A stretch of DNA of 64,000 nucleotides, from the NCBI RefSeq assembly GCF_041146795.1, contig NC_135180.1:36564294-36628293 (forward strand). The letters run 5' to 3'. The position numbers were made by a program, and so were the translations under genes. This document shows positions 27,254-37,485 of this stretch, in pieces; the first letter of the stretch is position 1; every line of letters begins with the position of its first letter. This stretch comes from Maylandia zebra. Taxonomy: Eukaryota; Chordata; Actinopteri; Cichliformes; Cichlidae. A model generated the notes under the pieces. The model was not told where the DNA came from. It did not search any database and worked only from the letters and a program-made list of their open reading frames with translations.

Positions 27254-28960
27254 TGTGACTATGATTATGATTATTCTGTTTATAATGTGAGTCATCACAA
27301 GAGCCAAGGTGTTAAAGGTGCGAGTCATTTTTAATCCTGGGGTCAACAGGTGAAACACAGCCTCAGATAGCTTCAATAGCTATCTGAGGTAAGGTGTGAA
27401 TGGGGGTTGAAGTGCCTGGGAAGGATTGAGAGGACTGCCTTGTAGGTGGCTGATAGCTGGTGTTGTAAACCACCCGCCCTCAGTTCAATAATGGTCGTTC
27501 ACTTTTCTCTCGAACGGCCTGTCTTCTTTGTATAGCTGAGTATTGTCCTATCGAAGTGGCTCTTCTATGTTGTGTCTTACATTTATGAAGTGACTGCTTT
27601 GTTTCTCCAATTTAGAACTCAGGACTCCTCGCTGCACTGCACAGCAGTTTTGTTGGGAGTTTTGTCCATGGCATGAATCAGTTTTTGTGCAAGTGTGTGG
27701 CTAGGGTCTGTGGTGCACTGGGATGTCATGCTTGGTGAAAAAGTTCCTGAATTTCTCTGAAAAACCTGCTACATAAGGGATGAGAAAATTGTTCCACCTG
27801 TTACTGTGTTTCTACCTAGATGGTGTCTGACCTTTTTTCCTGTGCAGCTTCCCAAATTTGATGAAGGCCCAAAAGCTTTCTTTCTGTGTGTGTTCCTTTC
27901 CTTTACCTTTTGCTTTTTGTAACGTTTCCTGCCGGTCGATAATATCAAACAGTTCGTCCAGTGCCCATGTGGTTTCAGCGTGGGGTGGGGGGGGGGGGGG
28001 GGGGGGGGGGGGGATAATATATCTGCAATCACGCCTCGCTGGCTTAAAAGCCAGGATTTTGAGTTAACGTTGTTGTTGTTATGTTGAGCTGGCAGCGGGA
28101 CAGCTGCAGCTGTGTGTGTCCAGCAACCGTCATTAAAGAAGTAAAAATTATCACAACGCCACTGGGTCTGTCGTGCATGTTTACAACGTCTAACAGGATA
28201 CTGATTGGAGGTAAAGCTAGTCCTGTCGTGTGAGGAGTTGACTCCCTCTAATCGTTTTCGGACTGCATCTGCACTGGCTCAATTGTAGGCTTACAACTGT
28301 GAGATGACATCAAAGGATGCTATGGTTTCATGTAGAGTAAGCTTACACACCTTATTGGTGAAGTCTGAGTCTTTGATGTGGGGCATGTGTAGTCAAGATG
28401 GTGACGAGGTGTTTGGTGGTTTTTATTATTAAAAGTAGGACTCCTCCTTTGTGGATCAGTGCACTCAGATATATGGACTTTGAGTATCTCCAGAATAAAG
28501 GCGGTGGTATGTTGGGTGGTAAAGGGCTTATTCGCTTAGAGGTTGTTAATGACTTTTGCAATTAATTACTTTGTAGCTGCTTGTGAGGTCTCCCTTAAGA
28601 CCTCATAAATGTTGCTGGGACTGAGGAATTATGCACCTTTCCAGTCAGCTGGTAGTACGTCGATGTTTTGGCCTTTACTCAGGGATGTGATGAGCTTTTC
28701 TTTAATGTTGAGGTTGGACAAAGGAATTCTTGCACTGTAGAGGGCCTCTTTAACAGTTTTCCCAATTTGCTTTGCTTCAGATAGTGTTCATTTATTAATC
28801 TTTATTACTGTTTCTGTAGCGGTGTTGAGATAAACTATGGAAGGCTGCTGTGGAGATATGAGAAACATGAGTCTTCTGAGTAGCACATCCTTTTCCGGTT
28901 TTCTGTTTGAGGTCCCCATCTAATAAGTTCATCGCCTACTTATTCTGGCTGGCTTTAGTT
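27254..28960 (-). mobile_element. Broken Penelope-like retroelement
   Basis: In minus-strand frames the 27340-27960 part has the connector and GIY-YIG endonuclease end typical of fish Penelope-like elements, for example KFRNFFTKHDIPVHH and QHQLSATYKAVLSILPRHF. Weaker matches to the upstream reverse transcriptase portion extend to about 28960. The copy is heavily decayed with many breaks, so it looks old. It contains a long G homopolymer at about 27987-28013. Edges are approximate. Confidence 0.65.
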
Positions 28961-29272
28961 AGCCATCCTCCTGTTCTTTTCCAGATGGTCTGGATATTGA
29001 CTTGAAGTGATACGTTTGTGTTTTTGGTTTACAAAGTTGTCTTTCTTTGTTTTTCATGAGTTGTGCCAACTGTGTCTTGTCCACAAACTTTTAAGATGGA
29101 GAAATGTAAGAGTGCTGCGAGTTCCTGCAGGGTCTGGTTTACTCTCGCTTTATAGCAAGAGTAAACCACCTATATTGAAATTAACCCATCTTATCCCTTC
29201 ACTCATGAACTGTTTCTGTGCTTCCCATAAGATGTCTCTTGACTGTAAACCCAAGTCTGGATTGTCTGCATC

Positions 29273-29810
29273 TCAGACCATGTCCACACTAATACGTTTT
29301 TGTTTGTAAACGCATCTTTTTCTCTCCATTTTGGCCTTCCGTCCACACTGAGACGGCATTTTTGGTCAAGGAAAACTGAGTTTTTTGAAAACGCTCTCGA
29401 AAGTGGATAAATTTGAAATCACTGTTTTTGTGTCACAGTGTGGACTGTGAAAACGGAGGCTTTCGAAAACGATGTCATACGATGCAGTCATGTGACCAAG
29501 TCAACTAAGATGGTGGACTGAATTCTACAGCAGTTGTTTTGTTTGCTCTCAATTTTGACAGCCCTATTAAAGATTCATATCAGTTTGTACATGCTCCAGA
29601 TAAAACTTGGCACTTTTCCTCAACATTTTGCAGCAACTTTTCAAAGAGCCGGAAAGTAAATAAACGGCAGATGGAAATGACGCAGCTCAATCATATTACT
29701 TTTCACGCATGCACAGTACAGGAATGTAGCGTTTTCAGTGTGGATGTGGAGCGTTTGTAGACGAAAACACAGTTTTCCAATTTATCTGGGTTAGTGTAGA
29801 CGTAGTCTCA
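29273..29810. mobile_element. MITE with long imperfect terminal inverted repeats
   Basis: The left end CAGACCATGTCCACACTAA pairs with the inverted right end GAGACTACGTCTACACTAA. Subterminal runs rich in AAAACG/CGTTTT also face each other. About 540 bp, non-coding, in intergenic DNA. I did not find a convincing target duplication, so superfamily is left open. Confidence 0.65.
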
Positions 29811-30655
29811 GGTTAAAGCAGAGGTGGTTCTGATACGTTTCCTAGAGGATAACAGAGTTCACAATGTCGAATAAACTTTTTCCTACTCCACTACTAACCG
29901 CCTGCTAACAACTAGAAATCTCACTCAATCCTAGTCTATGTGCATTGTTCTGCACAAAAATAAACTAAAACAAACCATTTTATACCAACCTTTTTAACCA
30001 TCTACAAACACTGTTTCATCAACAAATGTTCAGCAAACACAAACCAGTCCGCAAAGTATGGCTACTTACTCACATTACCAATAAATGGCTAACAGAGGAT
30101 TTAAGCTTTTCCAAAACAAATGATAGAACTTTGACAATGACAATGACAGCAACCTAGTGTTTGTAACCAGCAACAACAACAGGGACAAAACCCCATTTCG
30201 TTAAATGTGGCTCCAGCTTACAGCAAAGAGTCCAATTGAGCATTAATTTGTTTATAAAATAAAAAATAAAAAGTTTCTCAGTTTATAGTGTGTGCTTGGA
30301 CTTTATATATCGAATCCAAGCACACATTAAAGCTTTCTTTTTACATTAAAAGTTTAACTGCAGACAACACCTGTCAAAAAACAAATAACTAAACCTTTTA
30401 TGTGCTTAGCTATCAGCAAGGTGTTTAATTTAACCGGTCAGGTAAAGTTAGGACCAAGTTCTCTGTTCAGATGCATATTTTGATGTTGCCTTACTTCTGT
30501 AGCTTTACTGCAGATTTTCTTCTGTGTAACACAATTGGCGCTGGATGAAGCAGCTAAAAGAGTTCACTTTTCTTAATGTTGGATTTTGTTGATCAGGTGC
30601 TTTGATGAAAGACGCCTGCTAGTTTCTTCCCAGTAATGGTTTTACTGGTGATTAT
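29811..30655. other. Intergenic, no gene seen
   Basis: Only AT-rich sequence with a local inverted repeat near 30283-30330 (GTGTGCTTGGA and TCCAAGCACAC). No exon or RNA gene was recognised. Confidence 0.5.
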
Positions 30656-30689
30656 TGGAACAGCGCTGCTGTTTTGGACGCCAGAAAAG

Positions 30690-31053
30690 TGGTCTTTTAC
30701 TCAACTGACTTCACCGTCCCAGTAACAGCTCCATCTCTTTGCAGCGACTCCAGCTCCAAGTTAAAGTGGGCCACTAACACAACAGTCACTGCTGCTGTTG
30801 TGTTATCAGTGTTTTGGTTTAAAACTGGGCCCTGTGTTTGCTTAATGTTGTCAAACTTTTTATTCACATGCTGCTCCTTAATATGTTTGTATTGCAGGTC
30901 AGTTTCTAGTCGCAAATGTGTGTGAAATGCTTGCATTTACATCATTTAACACATTGGCAGGCTACAGAGCCGGGCACTGAAAGAAGCATTGAAGCAAATA
31001 CTGTTATAATCGAATCATCAACGTACTCGATGAATTGCTGCAGTCCTAATTTA
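30690..31053 (-). repeat. Fragment of a TAGGGCTGCAGC-ended repeat (reverse copy)
   Basis: On the minus strand it starts AGGACTGCAGCAATTCATCG near 31053. It matches the plus-strand sequence from 40080 over about 280 bp, including the shared GGGCCCAGTTTT block. The second terminus was not found, so both copies look truncated. It is probably a decayed DNA transposon. Confidence 0.6.
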
Positions 31054-31412
31054 AAACTACAATAAGATTTTTTTTCCATATCAGCAAGTCCTCTGTGAAA
31101 TACAGTGATTCCTCACAACACTGAATTTTTGTGGTTTCATTCCCATTGAAAACAGTCACAGATGTACCAGGTCACACAGTTCTCACAGTTCTATGTTAGC
31201 CCAAGCATTTTTCTGTTGTGTGTCTAGTAAAGCTGCACACTTAAGTTGGCAAACTTAAAGCTTCTTCTTATGGTAATTTTCATTCAACACGTTGGCGTGA
31301 TAACATCCGCTCATGTGGTTCGGCACATGAGCCACATGAAGCTCAAGTTGAAATCCTGAGACTTAATGAATACCATAAACCTGACTGCCTGGGTATGTAT
31401 TTTTCTCTGTTT

Positions 31413-31428
31413 TCTTTGAACATGTGAT
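31413..31428 (-). terminator. U1 3' box (copy 1)
   Basis: Just downstream of the split U1 copy, GTTCAAAGAAAACAGA matches the snRNA 3'-box consensus GTTTNNNRNARNNAGA at 15 of 16 positions. It lies about 7 nt after the RNA 3' end, in the usual place for Integrator-directed processing; edges are approximate by a few bases. Confidence 0.75.
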
Positions 31429-31554
31429 CAGGGGAGAGCGCGAACGCAGTCCCCCACTACCAGAAATTATGCAGTCGAGATTCCCACATTTGGGGAATTC
31501 GCAGGGGTCAGCACAACCGGAGTGCAATGGCTGAGCCTCGCCCTGGGTGAACCA
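31429..31554 (-). pseudogene. U1 snRNA gene copy 1, 3' part (disrupted by LINE)
   Basis: This segment encodes U1 nucleotides 39-164, including the second and third stem-loops, the Sm-site region AATTTCTGG and the terminal stem ending CGCTCTCCCCTG. The 5' part is 5.4 kb away at 36996-37042. The segment starts with the 9-bp target duplication TGGTTCACC (plus strand GGTGAACCA at 31546-31554). Its 3' flank keeps a 3' box. It is not functional as it stands. Confidence 0.93.
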
Positions 31555-31919
31555 ATTCAATTCAATTTTCAATTTTCAAAGGATTTTATTGTTCAGAAAA
31601 AAAATTACATCAATTCACTTTATAAATAAACCATCAAGATACAAAGGGGCCCAAATGGGGAAACCCACAAAGTGAAAAACAGAACAAAGGGGGAAAAAAA
31701 TACTTTCACATTAGTTCTACATACAGATACTCAAATATTTTCTTGGCACTTTCCATATCTTTCTCTTGTTCTCTTCATTTTCTCCAAATAGATTTCTTAT
31801 AATATAATCTTTTAACAGACAAACCATAAAATTGATCACAACTCTTTCGGGTATTTCATATCTTTTAAACACACAAATATTTCTCGCCCTCCATAATGCA
31901 TCTTTGACACAGTTCACTA

Positions 31920-34900
31920 TTATCCACCAACACTTTCCCCCCTCCCCCAACTCACTTTCAGAAACCCATACATTATGCTTTTGTATGTCAACTCTTCTTT
32001 ACACAAATCATTCAACCAATGACCTAATAAACTCCATACATTTTTAGTGAAGGGGCATTCCCAAAACAAATGTCTAACCGTCTCATCTTCCCCACACCAC
32101 CTTCTTGGACACTGCGCACTCCTCGTGCACTCCCCTTTTTCCAAAAACGCTCTTGTAGGTAAACATTCCTGAACAGCTTGCCATGCTAAATCCTTATGGG
32201 AATTTAACAGTAACTTGTTATTAACATTGCCCCAAGCTATTTTGCTATGGATTTCACAGAGTTTCCCTATCAGAGACATACTGACTGTCGGGAATAATAT
32301 CTCCTCTAAGTTGGCACGAGTTATCTCCCAAGGTGTAATCTGAGTCGAGAACTGTTTCAACGATTGAATCACCACATCATAAACTGCGGGGTATTGTTCA
32401 GAGAAGGGCACACTAAGGGGGAGGCGCACACCCCATGCCTGCAACACTCTCCAACCCACCCAAAACCTTGTAAAATATGGCCAAATCTTATCTTTAGGGT
32501 CACTGAAGCATGCCTTAAGCACTGGAGCGATAAACATCGCATTAAGCTTAGACGCAATTTCTGGGACTGCTCTCCCCCCTTTTTCTACCGGTCTGTACAT
32601 AGTTTCTCTCTTCAATCTCTCATGTTGGCCTCCCCAAAGGAAATGAAACATAGCCTTCCTCAGTGAGGTTAATATTTTGTACGGGATTGGTAGTGTAGTT
32701 GCCAGGAACGCTATAGACGCAATTACTTCAGCCTTTAACACCAAAACCATACCTATAAAGGAAAGCTCCCTGTCTTTCCAATTCAACAGCTTCCCTTGTA
32801 TTTTCTGTAGTTTTGAATTCCAATTCTTAGTTTGCATATTTTCTCCTATTTCCACCCCTAAAATTTTCAGCGTTTCAAATTTTTCTTTCAATCCCCAATT
32901 CTCCTTAATCTCCCGCCACTTAAAATGAATCACCTCACTCTTACCCTTATTGATTCTCATCCCTGAAGCTGCCGTAAAGGCTTCACAAACTGCCAGGTTT
33001 ACATCTATTGACTTGTTATCCGTAAGCAATAAAGTCATGTCATCCATGTACATAGAAAATTTAACTTCCAACCCCCCACTACCTGGTGGGGTCAGCCCTT
33101 TAATTGACTCATTTAATCTTAATGCGCATGCCAGTGGCTCCATCACCAATATAAACAAAATAGGGGACAAGGGACATCCCTGCCTTACTCCAGATTTCAC
33201 TGGGACCGTAGCGGTCTGTGCCCCATTCACAACCACAACACTACTACAACCAGTATATAACACCCGGATCCATCTCCTAAAACCTTCCCCAAATCCTAAA
33301 CTATCAAGAACTTTCATCAGAAAGACGTGACTGACGTTGTCAAAGGCCTTTTCTAAATCCAGGCCTAACACACAAAGGGGGATATTCCACTCTAGGCTAT
33401 AAAGGTAACTGTCCCTTATAACCGCTAAACTATCTGTCATCCTACGCCCTTGTATCCCGCATGTTTGTTCCACTCCAATTAACTTAGGCACTACTGCCTG
33501 CAACCGGAAAAAAAAAAAAAAAGGGCTTTAGCTAAAATCTTGATGTCTACACCTAACAATGTCAGGGGTCTCCAATTTCTTAAATCTTTTTTAGAGCCCT
33601 TTTTCCACAACAAGGAAATCACCCCTGTATTCATGGACACCGACCATACGCCTTTATCCCACACTTCTTTATAGACAGAGCACAACGAAGGACTGAGTTG
33701 TTCCCAAAAGGCCTGATAATATTCCTTAGGAAAGCCATCCAAACCTGGCGTCTTGTTATCTTGCATACTTATCATAGCTCTTGTGATTTCATCTAGCATT
33801 ATATCTTCATCTAACACTGTTCTGTCATCTGAATCTAATCTTTGTGTTAACTTGGAGATAAAGGATTCCACAATCACTTCATCAATACTTTGCTCTTTGT
33901 ACAAATTGGCGTAAAAGGAGTGTGTTGCCTCTAGAATTTCTTGGGTGCTTTCCACTTCTTTCCCTCCCCCATTAATCAGGCAGTCCATAACGGGTTTAGA
34001 TTTGTACAATTTCCTAAAAAAATATCTTGTGCAATTTTCATTTTCTTCCATATGTTTAACCCTACTCCTTATTAATACTCCTTTGCTTTTCTCATTTAAC
34101 ACTACCATCATTTCCTTTTTCAGGTTCATAATCTCCTCACTTACATCAAAACCTAGATTAAGGAGGTTGTAATACCTTTGTAATTTTCCCTGCTTTCTTA
34201 ATAGCCATTGTCTACTCGTCTTTGCCCGCTTTGTTCCTTCTAAACTGAAAAATACTGGAGTCCTAGTCTTTATACTCTCCCACCACTCACCTACCGAATC
34301 GTATAGCGGTTGTAAAGAGGCCCATTGTTGCAATTTGAGTTTATATCTTCCCACCACTTTCCCTTCCATTAATAAATTCAGGTTTAATTTCCATGGCCCC
34401 GGACACGGTTGAAAGGGAGTTTGAATGCTAAATCTACACGTTACCTTATGGTGATCGGAAAAGGGTACTGGTTCCACCTTACATGACAGAGGCGTTACGC
34501 CTTTGCTGGCAAACAAAAAATCCGTGAAGCGGTCTTCTTATTGGACCAGGTGTGTCCTGGGTCTGTAGGGTTAAGAGATCTAAACACATCTTTCAGATTA
34601 CCATCATTGATCAAATTTTCTAATGCACAAGTACTTGAGTCTTTCTTAACTGTTGAACTCGCCCCCTGGCTTGCACTCGTTTCCGGTGTACAGTTAAAAT
34701 CCCCGCCCATTACTATCTGTCGTCTATTACAAAGAAAGGGTTGTAATGTTTGAAATAATGCAGTCCGTTCTTTCATATCTGTATGTCCATAAACATTAAT
34801 AATCCTAAATTTACTCCCGTTTTTCTCTACGTCAATAAGTAAAGCTCTCCCATCCACCACAACTTCCACATTTTCTATGTTGATGGTTTTATTATTAAAC

Positions 34901-35140
34901 AAAAACCCCACACCAGACATTCGATTTTGGTTATCCCCTGACCAAAAGGATTGTCCATATGTCCATCGTTTTGCGAACTTCGCGTAATTGTCCATAAAGG
35001 GTAGGGCACATTCTTGGAGAAGACAAATGTCCCCACCCGTTTCATGTAATACACTAAAAACAGATTGGCATTTCACTGCATCATTCAACCCTCTTGTATT
35101 AATCGTAGATCCGTGAAATGTATTTATGTTGGTTCTAAAG
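31920..35140 (-). pseudogene. LINE ORF2: APE endonuclease, reverse transcriptase, C-terminal zinc motif
   Basis: The N-terminal part (35140-34495) shows endonuclease signatures TINTRGLNDAVK, DICLLQEC, INVYGHTD and MGGDFNCTPE. The middle (34516-33491) leads into NWRPLTLLGVDIKILAKAL. The third part (33503-31920) has RT motif A LDLEKAFDNVSH, motif B SGVRQGCPLSPILF and motif C YMDDMTLL. It also carries CPRRWCGEDETVRHLFWEC, a C-terminal knuckle common in L1/Tx1 elements. There are frame changes near 34505 and at a 15-T run near 33509-33523 (minus strand), the latter possibly slippage or an assembly error. Endonuclease nicking of U1 DNA would prime reverse transcription. Confidence 0.88.
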
Positions 35141-35194
35141 GGGGGTGGTCATTGTACTCTGAAAAACTTTATTATTGAGAGTTCTACTATAGCT

Positions 35195-36985
35195 TTACCT
35201 TCTTTTTCTTCTTCCGTGGAAACCACACCGAAGTCGGTGCTCTCTCATCGTTGCTTTCCTCCTGTTTTCCTGAGCAGCTCCCTGGGTAGGTGTCGGGACT
35301 TGTTCTTCAAGCGGGGGTATTGGCGAGGGGTCTGTATAGCCCTGAATTTCCAAATCAAGGTTTCCAGTAGAAGACTCTGTTGAGGTATTTATCTGTCGTT
35401 TATGTGAGGTCGGCGCTGCACAAAGGCCTACTTGTAGCGACAATTCAGAGGGGGTAGTTGTGTTATCTTCGATGTCACAAGGAGGTAACGAAAAACCTCC
35501 CTCTTCTAGGGTGATAATGTGTTTGGACTGAACCGTTGAAAGATCAGGGAACATGAGATCAAGCAGGTCTCTGCACTCTTTGGATGTTGACGGCCGCGTA
35601 AGAATTTGGGTGCCTTAGAGAGATGCCATTCCCTCCTGAATCTTGGTTTCCATTTCTAATTGAGATACATGCACGTCAGGATTAGTCGTAGGCACTCTTT
35701 GCGTCTTTAATAGTTGTTCATTCCCGTCCGTTAACCCTGTGGTCTTCCCTGTCACCACTGTCGTTGAATCCTCGTGTGTAGTTACTTGAGAGGGCTGGTC
35801 ATCTACTCATTCCCCACCCCAGCTGTAGGTCGTTTGGCCCTCAACCACTTCCTGCTGGAGCTCGTTGGCTTGGTCGTTACTTACATCTTCATCAACTTGC
35901 GGACCTCCTCCAGTTAGCATTGGTATCTCCTCTAATTGCTGCAGCTGTGGTCTTTTCACCCTGTTTGCATAGGATTGGGGACATGCCCTAAAGGTATGTC
36001 CTTCTCCCCTGCAAAGGTTACATTTCCTTGGGAAGGGGCATTCCCTTGCAATGTGCTCGTCACTGTTACAGTTTTTACAAACCACACTGTCGCACTCTGC
36101 GGCTAGATGGTCGTTGCTGCCACATTTACGACATGTCTTGGGTTGCCTGGGGTAGAAAACATATCCTCTGATTGCCCCTAATTGGGGGAGGTGAGTTCTC
36201 ATCTCTATGCAGGTGAACATAGAAACGATATGCTCCGGTTCGGATACCATCTTCGTCTTTTAAGTCCAAACCTCTCGTCACCGCACATTTAAAGGACAAC
36301 CAGGTCTTAATATCTTCCACTCTCACATATTCCGAATGCATGATCACTGTCACAGCTTTGGGTTCTCTGCCTGATAACGGTGTCATCTTAATATTCTCCA
36401 GCTGAGGTCTTGATTGTTTAAGTCTATTAAACTTGTCAATACATGATTCAAAGAACGTATTGGTGGCAAACATCACCTCATAACTTTTCTTTCAAGGCAA
36501 GCCGAAAATGTAGTTGATCTCCGTTGGAGAAAATCCCAATTCCTTCTGGATGACAATCCTGCTGAACTGCATCTATTATTTAGATGCTGCATTTATTATT
36601 ACTCCATAATAAAGACTTTAACTGATCAAGCACACACATCCATACATATGCAATAATACTAAGTGCAATAATCCTTTCTGTCATCGTTGTATTTTTACTC
36701 AGTTGTATATAGTATTTGTATTCTATTTTTATCTTATTGTATATTTATTTTATTTTATTCTACTGTATATAGTATTTTATTTTATTCTATTCTGTACAGT
36801 TGTGTACTGTATTTATTCTTATTGTATTCTAATTTTTGCCTCATAACTTTTGCACTGTCCACTTCCTGCTGTGACAAAACAAATTTCCCACGTGTGGGAC
36901 TAATAAAGGTTATCTTATCTTATCTTATCTCAAAACGCACAGCATTCCTCCTGGAACCTGTCATATTAGCAGTCGATGTCGCCAT
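35195..36985 (-). pseudogene. LINE ORF1: RNA-binding protein with three CCHC knuckles
   Basis: The start is CCACCATGG at 36985 (MATSTANMTGSRRNAV). It is interrupted after about 18 codons by a LINE tail, then resumes with RIVIQKELGFSPTEINYIFG, one in-frame TGA, and VMFATNTFFESCIDKFN. The knuckles are CRKCGSNDHLAAEC, CKNCNSDEHIAREC and CNLCRGEGHTFRAC. A frame change lies near 36200. The probable C-terminus is basic (HGRRKRR) near 35195. In L1 and Tx1 relatives this protein packages the element's RNA. Exact ORF1 length is inferred. Confidence 0.8.
36570..36931 (+). mobile_element. 3' end of a second LINE nested in ORF1 (L2/Rex1-like tail)
   Basis: AT-rich sequence ending with ACAAATTTCCCACGTGTGGG, ACTAATAAAGG and repeated TTATC units, the usual 3' end of L2/Rex1-type fish LINEs. 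It interrupts ORF1 between codons RF and FSR, so it landed after the U1-inserted LINE. The left edge is approximate. Confidence 0.75.
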
Positions 36986-36995
36986 GGTGGGTCTC

Positions 36996-37042
36996 GGTGA
37001 ACCACCGTCGTGATCATGGTATCTCCCCTGCCAGGTAAGTAT
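36996..37042 (-). pseudogene. U1 snRNA gene copy 1, 5' part
   Basis: U1 nucleotides 1-47: ATACTTACCTGGCAGGGGAG at the 5' end, then GATCACGACGGTGGTTCACC. It keeps the 5'-splice-site recognition sequence. The 9-bp duplication lies at 36996-37004. Together with 31429-31545 it makes exactly 164 nt. Its upstream 75 bp runs straight into the 3' flank of copy 2 and has no PSE at the expected position, so it may have been promoterless. Confidence 0.9.
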
Positions 37043-37100
37043 ACTGTAAGTAAGCTTTCAGAGACTTGATAAACACCATCTGTTTTTGTTTCTTCTATTT

Positions 37101-37116
37101 CCTTTGAACATGTGAT
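37101..37116 (-). terminator. U1 3' box (copy 2)
   Basis: GTTCAAAGGAAATAGA follows the U1 3' end ATCACAT and matches GTTTNNNRNARNNAGA at 15 of 16 positions. It directs 3' processing of snRNA transcripts. Edges are approximate by a few bases. Confidence 0.8.
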
Positions 37117-37280
37117 CAGGGGAGAGCGCGAACGCAGTCCCCCACTACCAGAAATTATGCAGTCGAGATTCCCACATTTGGGGAATTCGCAGGGGTCAGC
37201 ACAACCGGAGTGCAATGGCTGAGCCTCGCCCTGGGTGAACCACCTTCTTGATCATGGTATCTCCCCTGCCAGGTAAGTAT
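37117..37280 (-). ncRNA. U1 snRNA gene, copy 2 (intact, 164 nt)
   Basis: U1 snRNP RNA that pairs with 5' splice sites. The 5' end ATACTTACCTG, the first stem-loop, CATTGCACTCCGG in stem-loop II and Sm site AATTTCTGG are all present, with 3' end TCTCCCCTG. The length equals human U1. A PSE sits 47 nt upstream, a ZNF143-like site about 190-205 nt upstream and a 3' box downstream, so it looks functional. It differs from copy 3 at one or two positions. Confidence 0.97.
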
Positions 37281-37327
37281 GAGTTGTTCACCTCACACAT
37301 GGGGGACTCTTTCACACACAAACCCTG

Positions 37328-37339
37328 CACACTCACGGT
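37328..37339 (-). promoter_or_regulatory. Proximal sequence element (PSE) of U1 copy 2
   Basis: ACCGTGAGTGTG occupies -48 to -59 relative to U1 +1. The same spacing and a near-identical 12-mer precede U1 copy 3 and U2. The PSE is bound by SNAPc. Confidence 0.85.
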
Positions 37340-37468
37340 GCTCACAATCTCACAATCAACACAAACACAGCCTGCAGGAGGCTGGGACTACACACTATTT
37401 ATATACACAGGAAGGAGCTTCCAACAGAGCCACATCAGGTTATTGAGTTTAAACTATACGGGGAGTCT

Positions 37469-37485
37469 TTCCCATCATGCATTGC
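37469..37485. promoter_or_regulatory. ZNF143/Staf-like distal element of U1 copy 2
   Basis: TTCCCATCATGCATTGC closely matches the ZNF143 (Staf) site TTCCCANNATGCNNTGC, about 189-205 nt upstream of U1 +1. This is the normal position of the distal sequence element of vertebrate snRNA genes. Confidence 0.85.

Larger units (their letters stand above)
31555..36995 (-). mobile_element. Near full-length Tx1-like LINE inserted in a U1 snRNA gene
   Basis: This two-ORF non-LTR retrotransposon is oriented in the same sense as the U1 gene. It begins at 36995 with a 10-nt leader before an ATG and ends at 31555 in AATTGAAAATTGAATTGAAT instead of a poly(A) tail; AATAAAA lies just upstream. ORF1 carries three CCHC knuckles. 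ORF2 has an APE-type endonuclease, a reverse transcriptase and a C-terminal CCHC-like motif. A 9-bp duplication of U1 sequence flanks it. Without the nested LINE tail (36570-36931) it would be about 5.1 kb. RT and knuckle layout fit the L1/Tx1 group; the Tx1 label is inferred by eye. It has a stop, a few frame changes and one nested insertion, so this copy is inactive but fairly young. Confidence 0.9.

Noticed and set aside
27007-27376. Minus-strand frames at the SINE
   Set aside because: SINE RNA sequence with polymerase III boxes, not a protein gene.
31363-31572. Open frame reading through the U1 3' part, repeated at 36961-37215
   Set aside because: It is a translation of U1 snRNA sequence. 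The repeat of the peptide simply reflects the U1 copies.
32364-34753. Plus-strand open frames across the LINE
   Set aside because: Antisense shadows of ORF2, with no independent signals.
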